Shown: positions 41,575-50,297, numbered from the stretch's first letter. The stretch is 64,000 nucleotides of DNA from Microbacteriaceae bacterium 3FA27C10 (GCA_005502775.1 SCNI01000012.1:29289-93288); one strand, 5' to 3'. The notes: generated by a model not told the origin, from the sequence alone. Numbers and translations are program-made.

Positions 41575-42614
41575 GCTGGTGGTCCGACGACGACGAAGAC
41601 GACGACGAGCCGGAGTTCGACGAGTCGAGCGTGCGAGTGCGCCCGAATCCCAAGGGCAACCGCCCCCGAACCAAGACCCGGCCCGCGCACGACGACGCGG
41701 TCCCCGGCCGCATCATGACCGTCGACCGCGGCCGCTTCGCGGTCCTGGTGAACCAGGACACCCCCGAGGAGCACGAGATCACGGCCTCCCGCGCGCGGGA
41801 ACTCGGCCGCACGGCCATCGTGACGGGCGACTGGGTCGACCTCGTCGGCGACACCTCGGGTGACGCGGGAAGCCTCGCCCGCGTGGTGCGGGTGCACGAG
41901 CGCTCCACCCTGCTGCGCCGCAGCGCCGACGACTCCGACGCCGTCGAGCGCGTGATCGTGGCCAACGCCGACCAGATGCTCATCGTGGTGGCCGCGGCGA
42001 ACCCCGAACCCCGCGCCCGGCTGATCGACCGCTACCTCGTGGCCGCCTTCGACGCCGGCATCACGCCCATCCTCTGCGTCACGAAGACCGACCTGGCCGA
42101 CCCGGCGCCCTTGCTGGCGGAATTCGCCTGCCTCGACATCCGCATCCTCACCTTCTCGCGCGACGAGGTGCCGGTGGAGGAGCTCACCGAGCTGCTGGTC
42201 GACCGCACCACCGTGGCCGTCGGCCACTCGGGCGTCGGCAAGTCGACGCTCGTGAACGTGCTGGTGCCGAGCGCCGAGCGCGCCACCGGTGTCGTGAACA
42301 CCGTCACCGGGCGCGGACGCCACACCTCCTCGTCGACCGTCTGCCTCCGGATGCGCGCCGCCGACGGCCGCTCCGGCTGGATCATCGACACCCCGGGCGT
42401 GCGCTCCTTCGGCCTCGGCCACGTCGACCCCGCGAACATCCTGCGCTCCTTCGCCGCCACCGCCTTCGTGCCGGAGGGCGAACCTCCCGGAGGGGTGCCC
42501 CTGACCGAGGCGCACGACTGGGAGATCATCGACCGCGTCGAGGCCGGCGAACTCGGCGAGAGCGGCAAGGCGCGCATCGAATCCCTGCGCAAGCTGCTCG
42601 ACACCACGGCCTGA
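41571..42614 (+). CDS. rsgA: ribosome small-subunit GTPase RsgA without the usual zinc motif
   Basis: The 347-residue circularly permuted GTPase checks late 30S maturation. An acidic N-terminal tail (DDDEDDDEPEFDE) precedes an OB-fold region (about 45-110). The G motifs follow in permuted order: TKTD at 171-174 (G4), GHSGVGKST at 218-226 (G1) and DTPG at 273-276 (G3). After GLGHVDPANILRSF, where most RsgA proteins have a Cys/His zinc cluster, this one reads FAATAFVPEGEPPGG with no Cys or His at those positions. Only Cys in the G domain remain. It is translationally coupled to aroA. Confidence 0.93.
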   Translation: MSWWSDDDEDDDEPEFDESSVRVRPNPKGNRPRTKTRPAHDDAVPGRIMTVDRGRFAVLVNQDTPEEHEITASRARELGRTAIVTGDWVDLVGDTSGDAGSLARVVRVHERSTLLRRSADDSDAVERVIVANADQMLIVVAAANPEPRARLIDRYLVAAFDAGITPILCVTKTDLADPAPLLAEFACLDIRILTFSRDEVPVEELTELLVDRTTVAVGHSGVGKSTLVNVLVPSAERATGVVNTVTGRGRHTSSSTVCLRMRAADGRSGWIIDTPGVRSFGLGHVDPANILRSFAATAFVPEGEPPGGVPLTEAHDWEIIDRVEAGELGESGKARIESLRKLLDTTA

Positions 42615-42633
42615 TCGTTCGGGCGCCCGGCGC

Positions 42634-42639
42634 TAGCCT
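42634..42639 (+). promoter_or_regulatory. -10 hexamer of hisN (leaderless type)
   Basis: TAGCCT ends 6 nt before the GTG at 42646; the GGAGG between them is too close to serve as a normal ribosome site. Confidence 0.45.
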
Positions 42640-42645
42640 GGAGGG

Positions 42646-43479
42646 GTGACCCAGAACGACAACTCCGCCGCCCCGACCCATTCCGGCCTCGCCGGCGACC
42701 TCGCGCTGGCGCTGCGCCTCGCCGATGCCGCCGACGGCGTCTCGCGTTCGCGGTTCCGCGCCGCCGACCTGCACGTCGACACGAAGCCCGACCGCACCCC
42801 GGTGACGGATGCCGACCGCGCCACCGAGCAGGCCATCCGCGCCGGGATCGAGGCCGAGCGCCCGGGCGACTCCGTCTTCGGCGAGGAGTTCGGCACGGCC
42901 GGCGAGGGTTCCCGGCAGTGGATCATCGATCCGATCGACGGCACCGCCAACTACCTCCGCGGGGTGCCGGTGTGGGCCACGCTGATCGCCCTGGCGATCG
43001 ACGGCGTGCCCGTGCTCGGCGTGGTGAGCGCCCCGGCGCTCGGCCGCCGCTGGTGGGGCGCCATGGGCCTCGGCGCCTACACGACCGACGTTCTCGACGG
43101 CGGCACCGCGGCGCCGCGCGCCCTCCGCGCATCCGGCATCTCCGTGCTCTCCGACGCCTCGCTCAGCTACAACAGCTTCAAGGGCTGGGACGAGGAGGGC
43201 CGGCTCGAGCAGCTCACCGCGCTCGCGCGGGCGGTGTGGCGCACGCGCGCCTACGGCGAGATGTGGTCGTACATGATGGTGGCGGAGGGCCAGCTGGAGA
43301 TCGCCGCCGAGTTCGACCTGCAGCCCTACGACATGGCCGCGCTGGCCCCGATCGTGCAGGAGGCCGGCGGCCGCTTCACCTCGGCCGACGGCGCCGAGGG
43401 CCCCTGGGGCGGCAGCGCGCTCGCCACGAACGGCCTGGTGCATGAGGCCGTGCTCGAGCTGATCCGCGCGCGCGGATGA
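42646..43479 (+). CDS. hisN: histidinol-phosphatase, inositol monophosphatase-like
   Basis: The 277-residue Mg-dependent phosphatase has the metal motifs VFGEEFG (Glu80/81), WIIDPIDGTANYLRG (Asp95, Asp98) and the C-terminal LQPYDMAALAPIVQEAGGRF. The TPVTDADRATE segment and the length match actinobacterial HisN, which completes the missing HolPase step of histidine synthesis; the family also includes inositol monophosphatases, so that is the alternative. The stop overlaps the next ATG (ATGA). Confidence 0.9.
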   Translation: MTQNDNSAAPTHSGLAGDLALALRLADAADGVSRSRFRAADLHVDTKPDRTPVTDADRATEQAIRAGIEAERPGDSVFGEEFGTAGEGSRQWIIDPIDGTANYLRGVPVWATLIALAIDGVPVLGVVSAPALGRRWWGAMGLGAYTTDVLDGGTAAPRALRASGISVLSDASLSYNSFKGWDEEGRLEQLTALARAVWRTRAYGEMWSYMMVAEGQLEIAAEFDLQPYDMAALAPIVQEAGGRFTSADGAEGPWGGSALATNGLVHEAVLELIRARG

Positions 43480-44015
43480 GAGCGGCGCCGGCCTCGCGAA
43501 TGCCGGTGGCCCGGCGAGCCGCCGGTCTGGCGATCGCGGTCGCCGCAGCTCTCGGCCTCGCCGCGTGCACCGCGTCCTCCCCCGCGGCCGCTCCCTCTGT
43601 CACCGACTCGCAGGCCGGCGGCCAGGGCGCCCCGGCCACGAGCGATGCCGTCGCGCTCACCGTCGGCGAGTGCTTCGACGACACGGGCGGCACGAACGAC
43701 TCCCCGACCCGGGAGGTGACCCAGGTACCCGTCGTGGCCTGCAGCCAGGAGCACGACTTCGAGGTCTACGACGACTTCTCGCTGAGCGGCGACGGCTATC
43801 CCGGCGACGCGCAGGTCTCCGCACGCGCCGAGGCGCAATGCCTGGCGTCGTTCGAGAGCTTCGTGGGCGTCGCCGCCGACCGCTCGGAGTACGCCTACAC
43901 CTACCTCGCCCCGACCCAGGCGTCGTGGACCGAGGCCGGCGACCGGCTGGTGTCGTGCCTGATCGGGATGCCCGACGGCAAGACCACCGGATCGCTCGCG
44001 GGCATCGCGAAGTAG
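43476..44015 (+). CDS. lipoprotein with septum-formation (PF13845-like) domain
   Basis: The 179-residue protein has a lipoprotein signal peptide ending in the lipobox LGLAAC (Cys near 31), a Ser/Ala/Pro linker, and a domain with LTVGECFDDTGG, VTQVPVVACSQEHDFEVYDDF, an ARAEAQCLASFESFVG segment and RLVSCLIG. The GECF and the V.C...HD.EVY pair are hallmarks of the actinobacterial 'septum formation' domain; the four Cys probably make two disulfides. It starts at an ATG overlapping the hisN stop. The function is unknown. Confidence 0.82.
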   Translation: MRAAPASRMPVARRAAGLAIAVAAALGLAACTASSPAAAPSVTDSQAGGQGAPATSDAVALTVGECFDDTGGTNDSPTREVTQVPVVACSQEHDFEVYDDFSLSGDGYPGDAQVSARAEAQCLASFESFVGVAADRSEYAYTYLAPTQASWTEAGDRLVSCLIGMPDGKTTGSLAGIAK

Positions 44016-44027
44016 CCCGCTGCCCTC

Positions 44028-44042
44028 GCCCGGCAGCCGGGC
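44028..44042 (+). terminator. small hairpin after the septum-domain lipoprotein gene
   Basis: GCCCGG-CAG-CCGGGC forms a 6-bp stem in the gap between two convergent genes. The support is weak. Confidence 0.3.
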
Positions 44043-44069
44043 AGCCGGGAGCCCGCCGGCCGAATCCGC

Positions 44070-44540
44070 TCACGGCGTCGGGGCCGCCGTGGGTACGGTG
44101 CCGGCCGGTGCGGGCATCAACGTGATCAGGGCCTTGCCGTCGGTGTCGGCGAGGATCAGCTCCTCGCCCTGGCGCAGGGCCATGCCCGCTTGCGAGAGGA
44201 TACCGGGCAGCGCCACGCCGTCGCAGCCGATCAGCGTCTGCGCGCCGGCCGTGACGGAGAGCATCCCGTTCGAGTCGACCGACCAGTCGCCCGCGGCGCC
44301 GTTGCAGCCGTCCGAGCCGGTCCAGCTCCCGTCGCTCGCGAAGTCGAGATAGGGCAGCTGCGGCGAGCCATAGCTCTCGCCCGTCACCCAGACCCCCACG
44401 ACGTCGTTCGTGGCGGCGGGGGCCGCTTCGCCGGCCGGATGCGCGGGGCCGCTCGCGCAAGCGGCCAGTACCAGCGAGGCGGCCGTGGCGACGGCGAAGG
44501 CCAGGGCGAGGGCTCTCCGGCGCCCGCGTGCGATCCCCAT
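44070..44540 (-). CDS. META-domain (HslJ-like) lipoprotein
   Basis: The 156-residue protein has an Arg-rich signal peptide with lipobox LVLAAC, then VVGVWVTGESYGSPQLPYLDFASDGSWTGSDGCNGAAGDWSVDSNGMLSV. This is the META fold signature: strand with Leu-Phe-Asp-Gly-type turns and SDGCNG. A second Cys in TLIGCDG can pair with it. META proteins such as HslJ are envelope proteins of unclear role. The ATG overlaps the stop of the upstream flavoprotein gene (ATGA). Confidence 0.82.
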   Translation of the reverse strand: MGIARGRRRALALAFAVATAASLVLAACASGPAHPAGEAAPAATNDVVGVWVTGESYGSPQLPYLDFASDGSWTGSDGCNGAAGDWSVDSNGMLSVTAGAQTLIGCDGVALPGILSQAGMALRQGEELILADTDGKALITLMPAPAGTVPTAAPTP

Positions 44541-45793
44541 CAGGCAGCCTCCCCCTCGCCGCCCGCGAAGCTCTCGAGCGGAACGTCCGGGTCGGCGAGA
44601 GCCGCGGCGTCCACCGCGGAACCGTGGCGGATGATCGCCTGCACGGTCTCGTTCACGTCCCACACGTTCACATTCATGCCGGCCACCACGCGGTCGCCGT
44701 TCAGCCAGAACGCGAGGAACTCGCGCCCCGCCACGTCGCCGCGGAACACCACCCGGGCGTCGCGCGCGAGAGGGCCGAAGCCCGAGTACTCCATGCCGAG
44801 GTCGAACTGGTCGGTGTAGAAGTAGGGGATGTCGTCATAGCTCACCGGCTGCCCGAGCATCGAGCGGGCGGCGGCGGCCCCGCCGTTCAGGGCGTTGGCC
44901 CAGTGCTCGCTGCGCAGGCGGATGTCCACGAGCGGGTGCAGGGCGTTCGCGATGTCTCCGGCGGCCACGATGTCGGGATCGCTCGAACGGAGGGCCGCAT
45001 CCACGGCCACGCCGTTCTCGAGGGCCAACCCCGCCGACTCCGCGAGGGCGAGGTTCGGCTCGGCGCCCAAGCCGGCCACCACCACGTCGGCGGCGATCAC
45101 CTCGCCGCTCGTGAGCGCGACCCCGGTGACCCTCCCCGCATCCCCCACCAGATGGTCGACGACGGCGCCGCCGCGGAGCCGCACGCCGTTGTCGGCATGC
45201 AGCTGCGCGAACACCCGCCCCACCTCGGCGCCGAGCACGGAGGCGAGCGGAACGGACCCTCGGTCGAGCACCACCACCTCGTTGCCGAGCGTCTTCGCGG
45301 TGGCGGCGACCTCGAGCCCGATCCAGCCGGCACCGATCGTGACGACCCGGCGCCCACCGCCCGTCAGCTCCGCCCGCAGAGCCTCGGAGTCGCCGAGCGT
45401 GCGCAGCGCGTGCACGCCGGACAACCCGGCGCCCTCGACGGTGAGTCGCCTCGGCCGGGAGCCGGTGGCGAGCAGCAGTTTCGCGTAGTGCAGCTCCTCG
45501 CCGGAGTCGAGCGCGACGAGGTGGTCGACCGGGTCGACACCGAGGGCGGTCACACCGGTGCGCAGCTCGATGTCGTGGTCGGCGTACCACTCGGCCTTCT
45601 CGACGAACACGTCGTCGAGCCCGGCCTCGCCGCGCAGGAAGTCCTTCGAGAGCGGCGGCCGGATGTAGGGGTGATGCGCTTCGGCGCCCACCAGCACCAC
45701 ACGGCCTCCGAAGCCCTCCTGCCTCAGTGTCTTGGCGGCGCTCGCCCCGGCGAGGGCCGCTCCCACGATCACGAAAGTCTGTGCATCCGCCAT
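44540..45793 (-). CDS. FAD/NAD(P)H-dependent ferredoxin reductase-like flavoprotein
   Basis: The 417-residue protein is of the rhodocoxin/putidaredoxin reductase type: FAD motif FVIVGAALAGASAAKTLRQEGF, PYIRPPLSKDFL, LLLATGSRPRRL, NAD motif VVTIGAGWIGLEVAATAKTLG, VAAGDIANA, and the EHWANALNGGAAAARSMLG C-terminal signature. It should pass electrons from NAD(P)H to a ferredoxin or cytochrome P450 system, neither of which is encoded nearby. A GGAAGGAG ribosome site precedes the ATG. Confidence 0.92.
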   Translation of the reverse strand: MADAQTFVIVGAALAGASAAKTLRQEGFGGRVVLVGAEAHHPYIRPPLSKDFLRGEAGLDDVFVEKAEWYADHDIELRTGVTALGVDPVDHLVALDSGEELHYAKLLLATGSRPRRLTVEGAGLSGVHALRTLGDSEALRAELTGGGRRVVTIGAGWIGLEVAATAKTLGNEVVVLDRGSVPLASVLGAEVGRVFAQLHADNGVRLRGGAVVDHLVGDAGRVTGVALTSGEVIAADVVVAGLGAEPNLALAESAGLALENGVAVDAALRSSDPDIVAAGDIANALHPLVDIRLRSEHWANALNGGAAAARSMLGQPVSYDDIPYFYTDQFDLGMEYSGFGPLARDARVVFRGDVAGREFLAFWLNGDRVVAGMNVNVWDVNETVQAIIRHGSAVDAAALADPDVPLESFAGGEGEAA

Positions 45794-45836
45794 CCGGACT
45801 CCTTCCCGACGCCACCCAGCGTACGCTCCGCGGTCA

Positions 45837-45842
45837 TAGGGT
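45837..45842 (+). promoter_or_regulatory. -10 hexamer of the histidine phosphatase gene (leaderless type)
   Basis: TAGGGT ends 7 nt before the ATG at 45850; the intervening GGAGGGG is too close for a standard ribosome site. Confidence 0.45.
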
Positions 45843-45849
45843 GGAGGGG

Positions 45850-46509
45850 ATGCGACTTCTCTTGATCAGACACGGCCAGACCATCGACAACGTGCACGGA
45901 GCGCTCGGAACCGTGGTTCCCGGCCCCGGGCTCACCGAGCTCGGAGCGGCGCAGGCCGCGGCGATCCCCGCGGCCCTGGCCGGCGAGGCGATCGACGCCG
46001 TGGTGGTGAGCACGATGACCCGCACCCAGCAGACCGCCGCACCGCTCGCGGCGGCGCTCGGTCTCGAACCCCGCATCGTCGACGGCCTGCAGGAGATCGA
46101 TGCGGGCGATCTCGAGGGGCGCAGCGACGAGGAGGCGATCCGGCTCTACATGGGCACGATCTTCTCCTGGTGGTCGAGCTTCGATGGCCGCATCCCCGGC
46201 GGGGAGAACGGCGCCGAGTTCTCCGAGCGCTACACCGCAGCCATCGCGGAGGTCTACGCCGAGCACCCCGACGGCACGGTCGCCGTGGTCAGCCACGGCG
46301 CGGCCATCCGCACCTGGGGCTGCTGGTCTGCCCAGAACCTCGACGCCGAGTTCAGCCGCACCCACGTGCTCGAGAACACCGGCGTCGTGACGCTCGAGGG
46401 CTCGCCGGACGGCGGCTGGGTCGCCACCCACTGGGAGGGCACGCCGGTCGGCGGAGTCGCCCTGGAAGACGCCTCCGCCCCCGACCCCACGGGCGAGGCT
46501 CTGGCCTGA
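45850..46509 (+). CDS. histidine phosphatase superfamily protein
   Basis: The 219-residue protein carries the RHG motif LLLIRHGQTIDN (nucleophile His8), the Arg in VSTMTRTQQTA, Glu83 region (LQEIDAGDLEGRSDEE) and the second His in VAVVSHGAAIRTW. It is a phosphoglycerate-mutase-like phosphatase; cofactor-dependent mutase features are absent. The substrate is unknown. It ends in a perfect palindrome shared with the convergent protease gene. Confidence 0.93.
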   Translation: MRLLLIRHGQTIDNVHGALGTVVPGPGLTELGAAQAAAIPAALAGEAIDAVVVSTMTRTQQTAAPLAAALGLEPRIVDGLQEIDAGDLEGRSDEEAIRLYMGTIFSWWSSFDGRIPGGENGAEFSERYTAAIAEVYAEHPDGTVAVVSHGAAIRTWGCWSAQNLDAEFSRTHVLENTGVVTLEGSPDGGWVATHWEGTPVGGVALEDASAPDPTGEALA

Positions 46510-46525
46510 GACCCCGACTCGCCGG

Positions 46526-46574
46526 CTAGGGCGGGTTTGACGATTCGGCCGGCGAATCGTCAAACCCGCCCTAG
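46526..46574. terminator. perfect 22-bp bidirectional terminator palindrome
   Basis: A perfect 22-bp stem (46526-46547 with 46553-46574) with a 5-nt loop lies between convergent genes. The stop codon of the protease gene (46571-46573) is inside the right arm. Confidence 0.8.
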
Positions 46575-48088
46575 AAGGTGGCCGCGAAGCTCCCCATCAC
46601 GTGCTCGATCGCGGGGAGGTCGGCCTGGCTCGCGATCGCCACCGTCACCACCAGCACGTAGCTGGTGTCGGCCGGGTAGGCCACCACGATCACGTAGTCG
46701 CTCTGCCCGCCGCAGCCGGAGTAGTAGCGGTACTGACCCGTGTAGACACCGTCGCTGTAGGCATCCGCCTTGGGAGCCCCGCACTGCGCCGTGAGCGACG
46801 CGTAGGAATCGAAGATCACCTGCGGGTCGAGTGCGGCCTCGTCGGTGGCAGGCGACGCCGAGAGCGTGGCTCCGGAGGTGCCCCAGGAATCGGAGAACTG
46901 CTGCAGGTTCGTGCTCGCCCGCAGGTCGAGGAACTTGCGCCCGGTGTCGGAGGTGAACGGGGCGCCGTCGACGTCGGTCCAGTCGGAGGGAACCTCCATG
47001 CTCAGGGCTCCGGATTGGTCGGTGATGGTCGTGTACGTGCGACCGTCGTCGCCGCCTGAGGAGGCTCCGATGCCCGGCACCGTCACCGCGGTGAGCGCCT
47101 TGCCGTTGAACTGGCCGCGGTAGAGCGCGTCTTCGGAGGGCCGGTAGACGTCGACGTCGATCGTGCCGTCGGTGCCCTGGGTGCGGATGACGTCGCAGTA
47201 CTCCTGCAGCGTGCCCTTCGCCGCGAGCGACTTGCCCGCCATGCGCAGGAGCACGTCTCCGGGCAGGATGCCGGCCGCATCGGCCGGGGAACCGGCCTTG
47301 ACCGAGCTCACCCACACGCCGCTCGCCGCTCCGGCGCTGTCGAGCGGGAGGGCCTGGGCGTTCACCCCGAGGCTCTGCACGTCGGTCTTGTCGGTGAGCT
47401 GCTGCACCACCGCCTGCGCGGCATCGCGGTGGATCGCGAAGTTCGAGTCGAGTTCGGCCACGCTGGCGTAGTTGACGCCGACGACCTCGCCCTTGGCATT
47501 GACCAGGGGGCCACCCGAGTTGCCGGGCCGGATCTTCGCGTCGTGCTCGATCACCTGGTCGATCGAGGCCCAGGCCGTCTGACCCTGCGCAGCGCTCTTG
47601 GACACGATGCCCTTCGTGAGGGTGAACTCCGGATCGCCGAGCGGGAAGCCCGCCGCGTAGACCTCTTCTCCGGTGGCGATGTCGCCCTTCTGCCAGGCGA
47701 GGAAGGGGAAGCCGGTGCCGTCGACCTTGATCACCGCGAGGTCGAGGCACTCCGAGGAGCCGAGGATCTGCGCGTTGTAGACCGTGTCGCCGCCGCCGAC
47801 GTGCACCTTCATGGTGCCGGCGCCGACCACCACGTGGTTGTTCGTGATGGCCAGACCGTCGGAGGAGATGAAGAAGCCCGAGCCGAGACCGGCCTGCTCC
47901 TCGGTCTGCCCGTTGTCGGGGTTCGCGAACGTTCCCTCGGACTCGATCTGGATGGTCGCCGACTGAACGCCCGAGAAGTCGGTGGCCCCGCCGGACGGCG
48001 AGGAGCCGGCGGTGCAGGCCGAGAGGCCGGTGGCGAGGAGCACCACGCCCGCGAGGGCCGCTGCGGTGAGAAGGGAAGCACGGCGCAT
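46571..48088 (-). CDS. lipoprotein trypsin-like serine protease with PDZ domain (HtrA/DegP-like)
   Basis: The 505-residue protein has a signal peptide with lipobox LSAC (Cys25), a trypsin-like domain with triad His85 (ITNNHVV), Asp116 (CLDLAVIKV) and Ser191 (RPGNSGGPL), then a PDZ domain (about 235-320; SSVKAGSPADAAGILPGDVLLRMAGKSL). A C-terminal domain of about 170 residues follows, with SMEVPSDWTDVDG and paired Cys. It should degrade or sense misfolded proteins outside the membrane. The ATG is preceded by an AAAGAGA ribosome site. Confidence 0.92.
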   Translation of the reverse strand: MRRASLLTAAALAGVVLLATGLSACTAGSSPSGGATDFSGVQSATIQIESEGTFANPDNGQTEEQAGLGSGFFISSDGLAITNNHVVVGAGTMKVHVGGGDTVYNAQILGSSECLDLAVIKVDGTGFPFLAWQKGDIATGEEVYAAGFPLGDPEFTLTKGIVSKSAAQGQTAWASIDQVIEHDAKIRPGNSGGPLVNAKGEVVGVNYASVAELDSNFAIHRDAAQAVVQQLTDKTDVQSLGVNAQALPLDSAGAASGVWVSSVKAGSPADAAGILPGDVLLRMAGKSLAAKGTLQEYCDVIRTQGTDGTIDVDVYRPSEDALYRGQFNGKALTAVTVPGIGASSGGDDGRTYTTITDQSGALSMEVPSDWTDVDGAPFTSDTGRKFLDLRASTNLQQFSDSWGTSGATLSASPATDEAALDPQVIFDSYASLTAQCGAPKADAYSDGVYTGQYRYYSGCGGQSDYVIVVAYPADTSYVLVVTVAIASQADLPAIEHVMGSFAATF

Positions 48089-48197
48089 GAGTGTCTCTTT
48101 CGCTCGATCGGCGGTGAGGAATTCTCACCAGCTTCGATCTTAGCGAAACTCAAGGAAATGTCACTTCCGGAGCCCGGCAGCGTGCGACAACGACCGA

Positions 48198-48596
48198 TGG
48201 TGGAGATGGGGGGAATTGAACCCCCGTCCATCGCTGTGATTCTGCGCCTTCTACGGGCGTAGCCTGTGCAGACGTATTCTCAGCTCCGACCTTTGCCACA
48301 GGCATCTAGGTCGACGAGCTCAGTCACAGTGCAAGTCCCGCGTGACCCTGAGACACGATCACGCAGCAATCTCTCTGGATAATGCCGGAACCCGGGTAGA
48401 GAGCATTCCCGGACCGACAGTTGCTTAGTTAGCTAGGAAGGAAGTCCTACGCCGCGAGGGCGAAGGAGGCCTTCTTGGCCGCAACAGTGCTGTTTGAATT
48501 GGCACTTATAGTTTGCGGAGGGCGTTAACGAGATAACCCCGCATCCTCGACCCGCTTCTCGCAGTTTCGCAGGCGATGTCGAAACCGATCATCCCC
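48198..48596 (-). ncRNA. ssrA: transfer-messenger RNA
   Basis: The 399-nt RNA begins GGGGATG (48596-48590), which pairs with CATCTCC next to the encoded ACCA 3' end, and a T arm GGGGG-TTCAATT-CCCCC is present. The conserved GGTTTCGAC follows the 5' acceptor strand. The tag frame (48503-48447) reads ANSNSTVAAKKASFALAA and ends in TAG, with the ALAA degron. With SmpB (50381-50857) it rescues stalled ribosomes. Confidence 0.95.
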
Positions 48597-48658
48597 CTGG
48601 CGGGTCGTTGTCGCACGCTGTTGAGTTTCCAAATGCCGCCACTTTCGGGCAGCCCTCA

Positions 48659-48664
48659 AGTATA
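48659..48664 (-). promoter_or_regulatory. candidate -10 hexamer of ssrA
   Basis: TATACT on the minus strand lies about 62 bp before the mature 5' end; the precursor would be trimmed by RNase P. It is 7 bp from the divergent SIMPL -10 box. Confidence 0.4.
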
Positions 48665-48671
48665 CATCGAA

Positions 48672-48677
48672 TATCGT
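48672..48677 (+). promoter_or_regulatory. -10 hexamer of the SIMPL gene (leaderless type)
   Basis: TATCGT ends 7 nt before the ATG at 48685. Confidence 0.45.
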
Positions 48678-48684
48678 AGGCAGC

Positions 48685-49362
48685 ATGTCCGAGACCATCA
48701 TCACCGTGGCGGGTTCGAGCCGCCTCCACCGCGACCCGGAGAGAGCACGCGTGCGCATCGGCGTGGGCTTCGAGGGCTCGAAGCGCGACAGCGTGCTCGC
48801 GGCCACCCGCGCCGCGCACGAGTCGCTCACCGGCTCGCTCGACGCGATCCTCGATGCGAGCGTGGGACCGGTCATCACCTGGCATTCCGAGCAGATCCGG
48901 GTGTGGGGGCAGCGCCCGTGGAGCCAGGACGGCACGAAGCTCCCGGTCGAGTTCCACAGCGCCGTCTTCGTCGACGCCGACTTCGACGACTTCGAGGCGC
49001 TGTCGGAGTGGATCGACGTCGTCGCCATCCGCGACGGGATCGCCGTCGACGGCATCGAGTGGCTGCTCGCCCCCGCGACCGAGAAGGAGCTCGGGGCGGC
49101 GGCCCGCCGCGAGGCGATCGCGGATGCGCTCGTCAAGGCTCGCGAGTACGCGGATGCCCTCGGTCTCGCCGACCTCGTCCCCCTCTCGCTCTCCGACCCG
49201 GGGTTGCTCGGCGACTCCGCCTCCGGGGGCGGGGTGCATCTCGCCGCCCTGTCGATGGCCCGCTCCGCTCCGGCCGGCGGCGGAATGGAGCTGCGGCCGA
49301 ACGCCATCGCTGTGGAGGCCACGGTGCACGCCCGCTTCTCGGCCACGACGGCCCGCGCGTGA
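48685..49362 (+). CDS. SIMPL-domain (DUF541) protein
   Basis: The 225-residue protein begins ETIITVAGSSRLHRDPERARVRIGVGFEGSKRDSVLAATRAAHESL and ends with LRPNAIAVEATVHARFSA, the two halves of the SIMPL fold. The usual signal peptide of DUF541 proteins is absent, so it appears cytoplasmic. The general role of the family is unknown; some members respond to oxidative stress. Its stop overlaps the next GTG (GTGA). Confidence 0.85.
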   Translation: MSETIITVAGSSRLHRDPERARVRIGVGFEGSKRDSVLAATRAAHESLTGSLDAILDASVGPVITWHSEQIRVWGQRPWSQDGTKLPVEFHSAVFVDADFDDFEALSEWIDVVAIRDGIAVDGIEWLLAPATEKELGAAARREAIADALVKAREYADALGLADLVPLSLSDPGLLGDSASGGGVHLAALSMARSAPAGGGMELRPNAIAVEATVHARFSATTARA

Positions 49363-50291
49363 ACGCCGCCCGTCGGCCGGCCCGCCCGGCTCTCACCGGC
49401 CGCACGATCGTCGTCACGGGCGGCACCGGAGGCCTCGGCTACTGGGCGAGCGAACAGCTCGCCCAGGCCGGCGCCTCCGTGGTGATCGCCGCCCGCAGCT
49501 CCGAGAAGGGCGCCGCCGCCCTCGCCTCGCTGAGAGCGCATGCGCCCGGCGCCGACGCCCGCTTCGTGCACCTCGACCTCGCCGAGCTCGGCTCGGTGCA
49601 GCGCGCCGCCGAGGAGCTCTCGGCGCTCGGCCGCATCGACGCCCTCGTCGCCAACGCGGGCGTGCTCGCCACGCACGGCCGCACGGAGACGGCCGACGGC
49701 TTCGAGACCATGATCGGCACCAACTTCCTCGGCCACTTCGCGCTGATCGGGCGGATGATGCCCGCCTTGGCCGCGCATCCGGGCACCCGCGTCGTGCACC
49801 TCGGCAGCATCAGCCACGAGTTCTTCCGCCTCGACCTCGACGATCTGCAGAGCGCGCGGAGATTCCGGGAGTTCCGCAGCTACGGTCGCTCGAAGCTCGC
49901 CGTGATGACCTACGCCTTCGAACTGGATCGCCGGTTGCGTCTGGCCGGATCCGGCGTCGCGAGCATCGTCGCGCATCCCGGCTTCTCGGTCGACGAACTG
50001 GCGCCCGAACGCGACATCCTGCCTCGGCCCAAGCGCGGCAACTCGATCACCCGCACGGCCTACCGAACGATCGGTCAAGGCAAGGATGCCGGCGCCTGGC
50101 CGATCGTGGCTGCCGCGGTCGACCCGGAAGCCGAGAGCGGCCAGTACTGGGGCCCCGACGGGTGGCGGCAGCTCAAGGGCGCCCCGGCGGTGGTGGGAGC
50201 GAAGGCGTACGCGCGCGATCCCGCCATCGCACGCCGGCTCTGGGCCGAGGCCGAGCGCCTCACCGGGGTGGAGCACGGCCTGCCCGACTGA
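49359..50291 (+). CDS. short-chain dehydrogenase (retinol dehydrogenase/protochlorophyllide reductase-like SDR)
   Basis: The 310-residue protein has TGGTGGLGYWASEQLA (cofactor motif), VIAARSSEKG after strand 2, LVANAGVLA, and the Ser/Tyr/Lys set in VHLGSISHEFF and YGRSKLAVMTYAFELDRRL. The long C-terminal part and the YGRSKLANMLF-like motif place it among the extended 'light-dependent protochlorophyllide reductase/retinol dehydrogenase' SDRs of unknown substrate. The GTG start overlaps the SIMPL stop. The pair is inserted on the opposite strand between smpB and ssrA. Confidence 0.88.
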   Translation: MNAARRPARPALTGRTIVVTGGTGGLGYWASEQLAQAGASVVIAARSSEKGAAALASLRAHAPGADARFVHLDLAELGSVQRAAEELSALGRIDALVANAGVLATHGRTETADGFETMIGTNFLGHFALIGRMMPALAAHPGTRVVHLGSISHEFFRLDLDDLQSARRFREFRSYGRSKLAVMTYAFELDRRLRLAGSGVASIVAHPGFSVDELAPERDILPRPKRGNSITRTAYRTIGQGKDAGAWPIVAAAVDPEAESGQYWGPDGWRQLKGAPAVVGAKAYARDPAIARRLWAEAERLTGVEHGLPD

Positions 50292-50297
50292 GGTGGT

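Noticed and set aside
44028..44060. Repeated CCGGGCAGCCGGG as a regulatory repeat
   Set aside because: It is a short GC-rich stretch that makes at most a small hairpin after the lipoprotein gene; no wider pattern is present.
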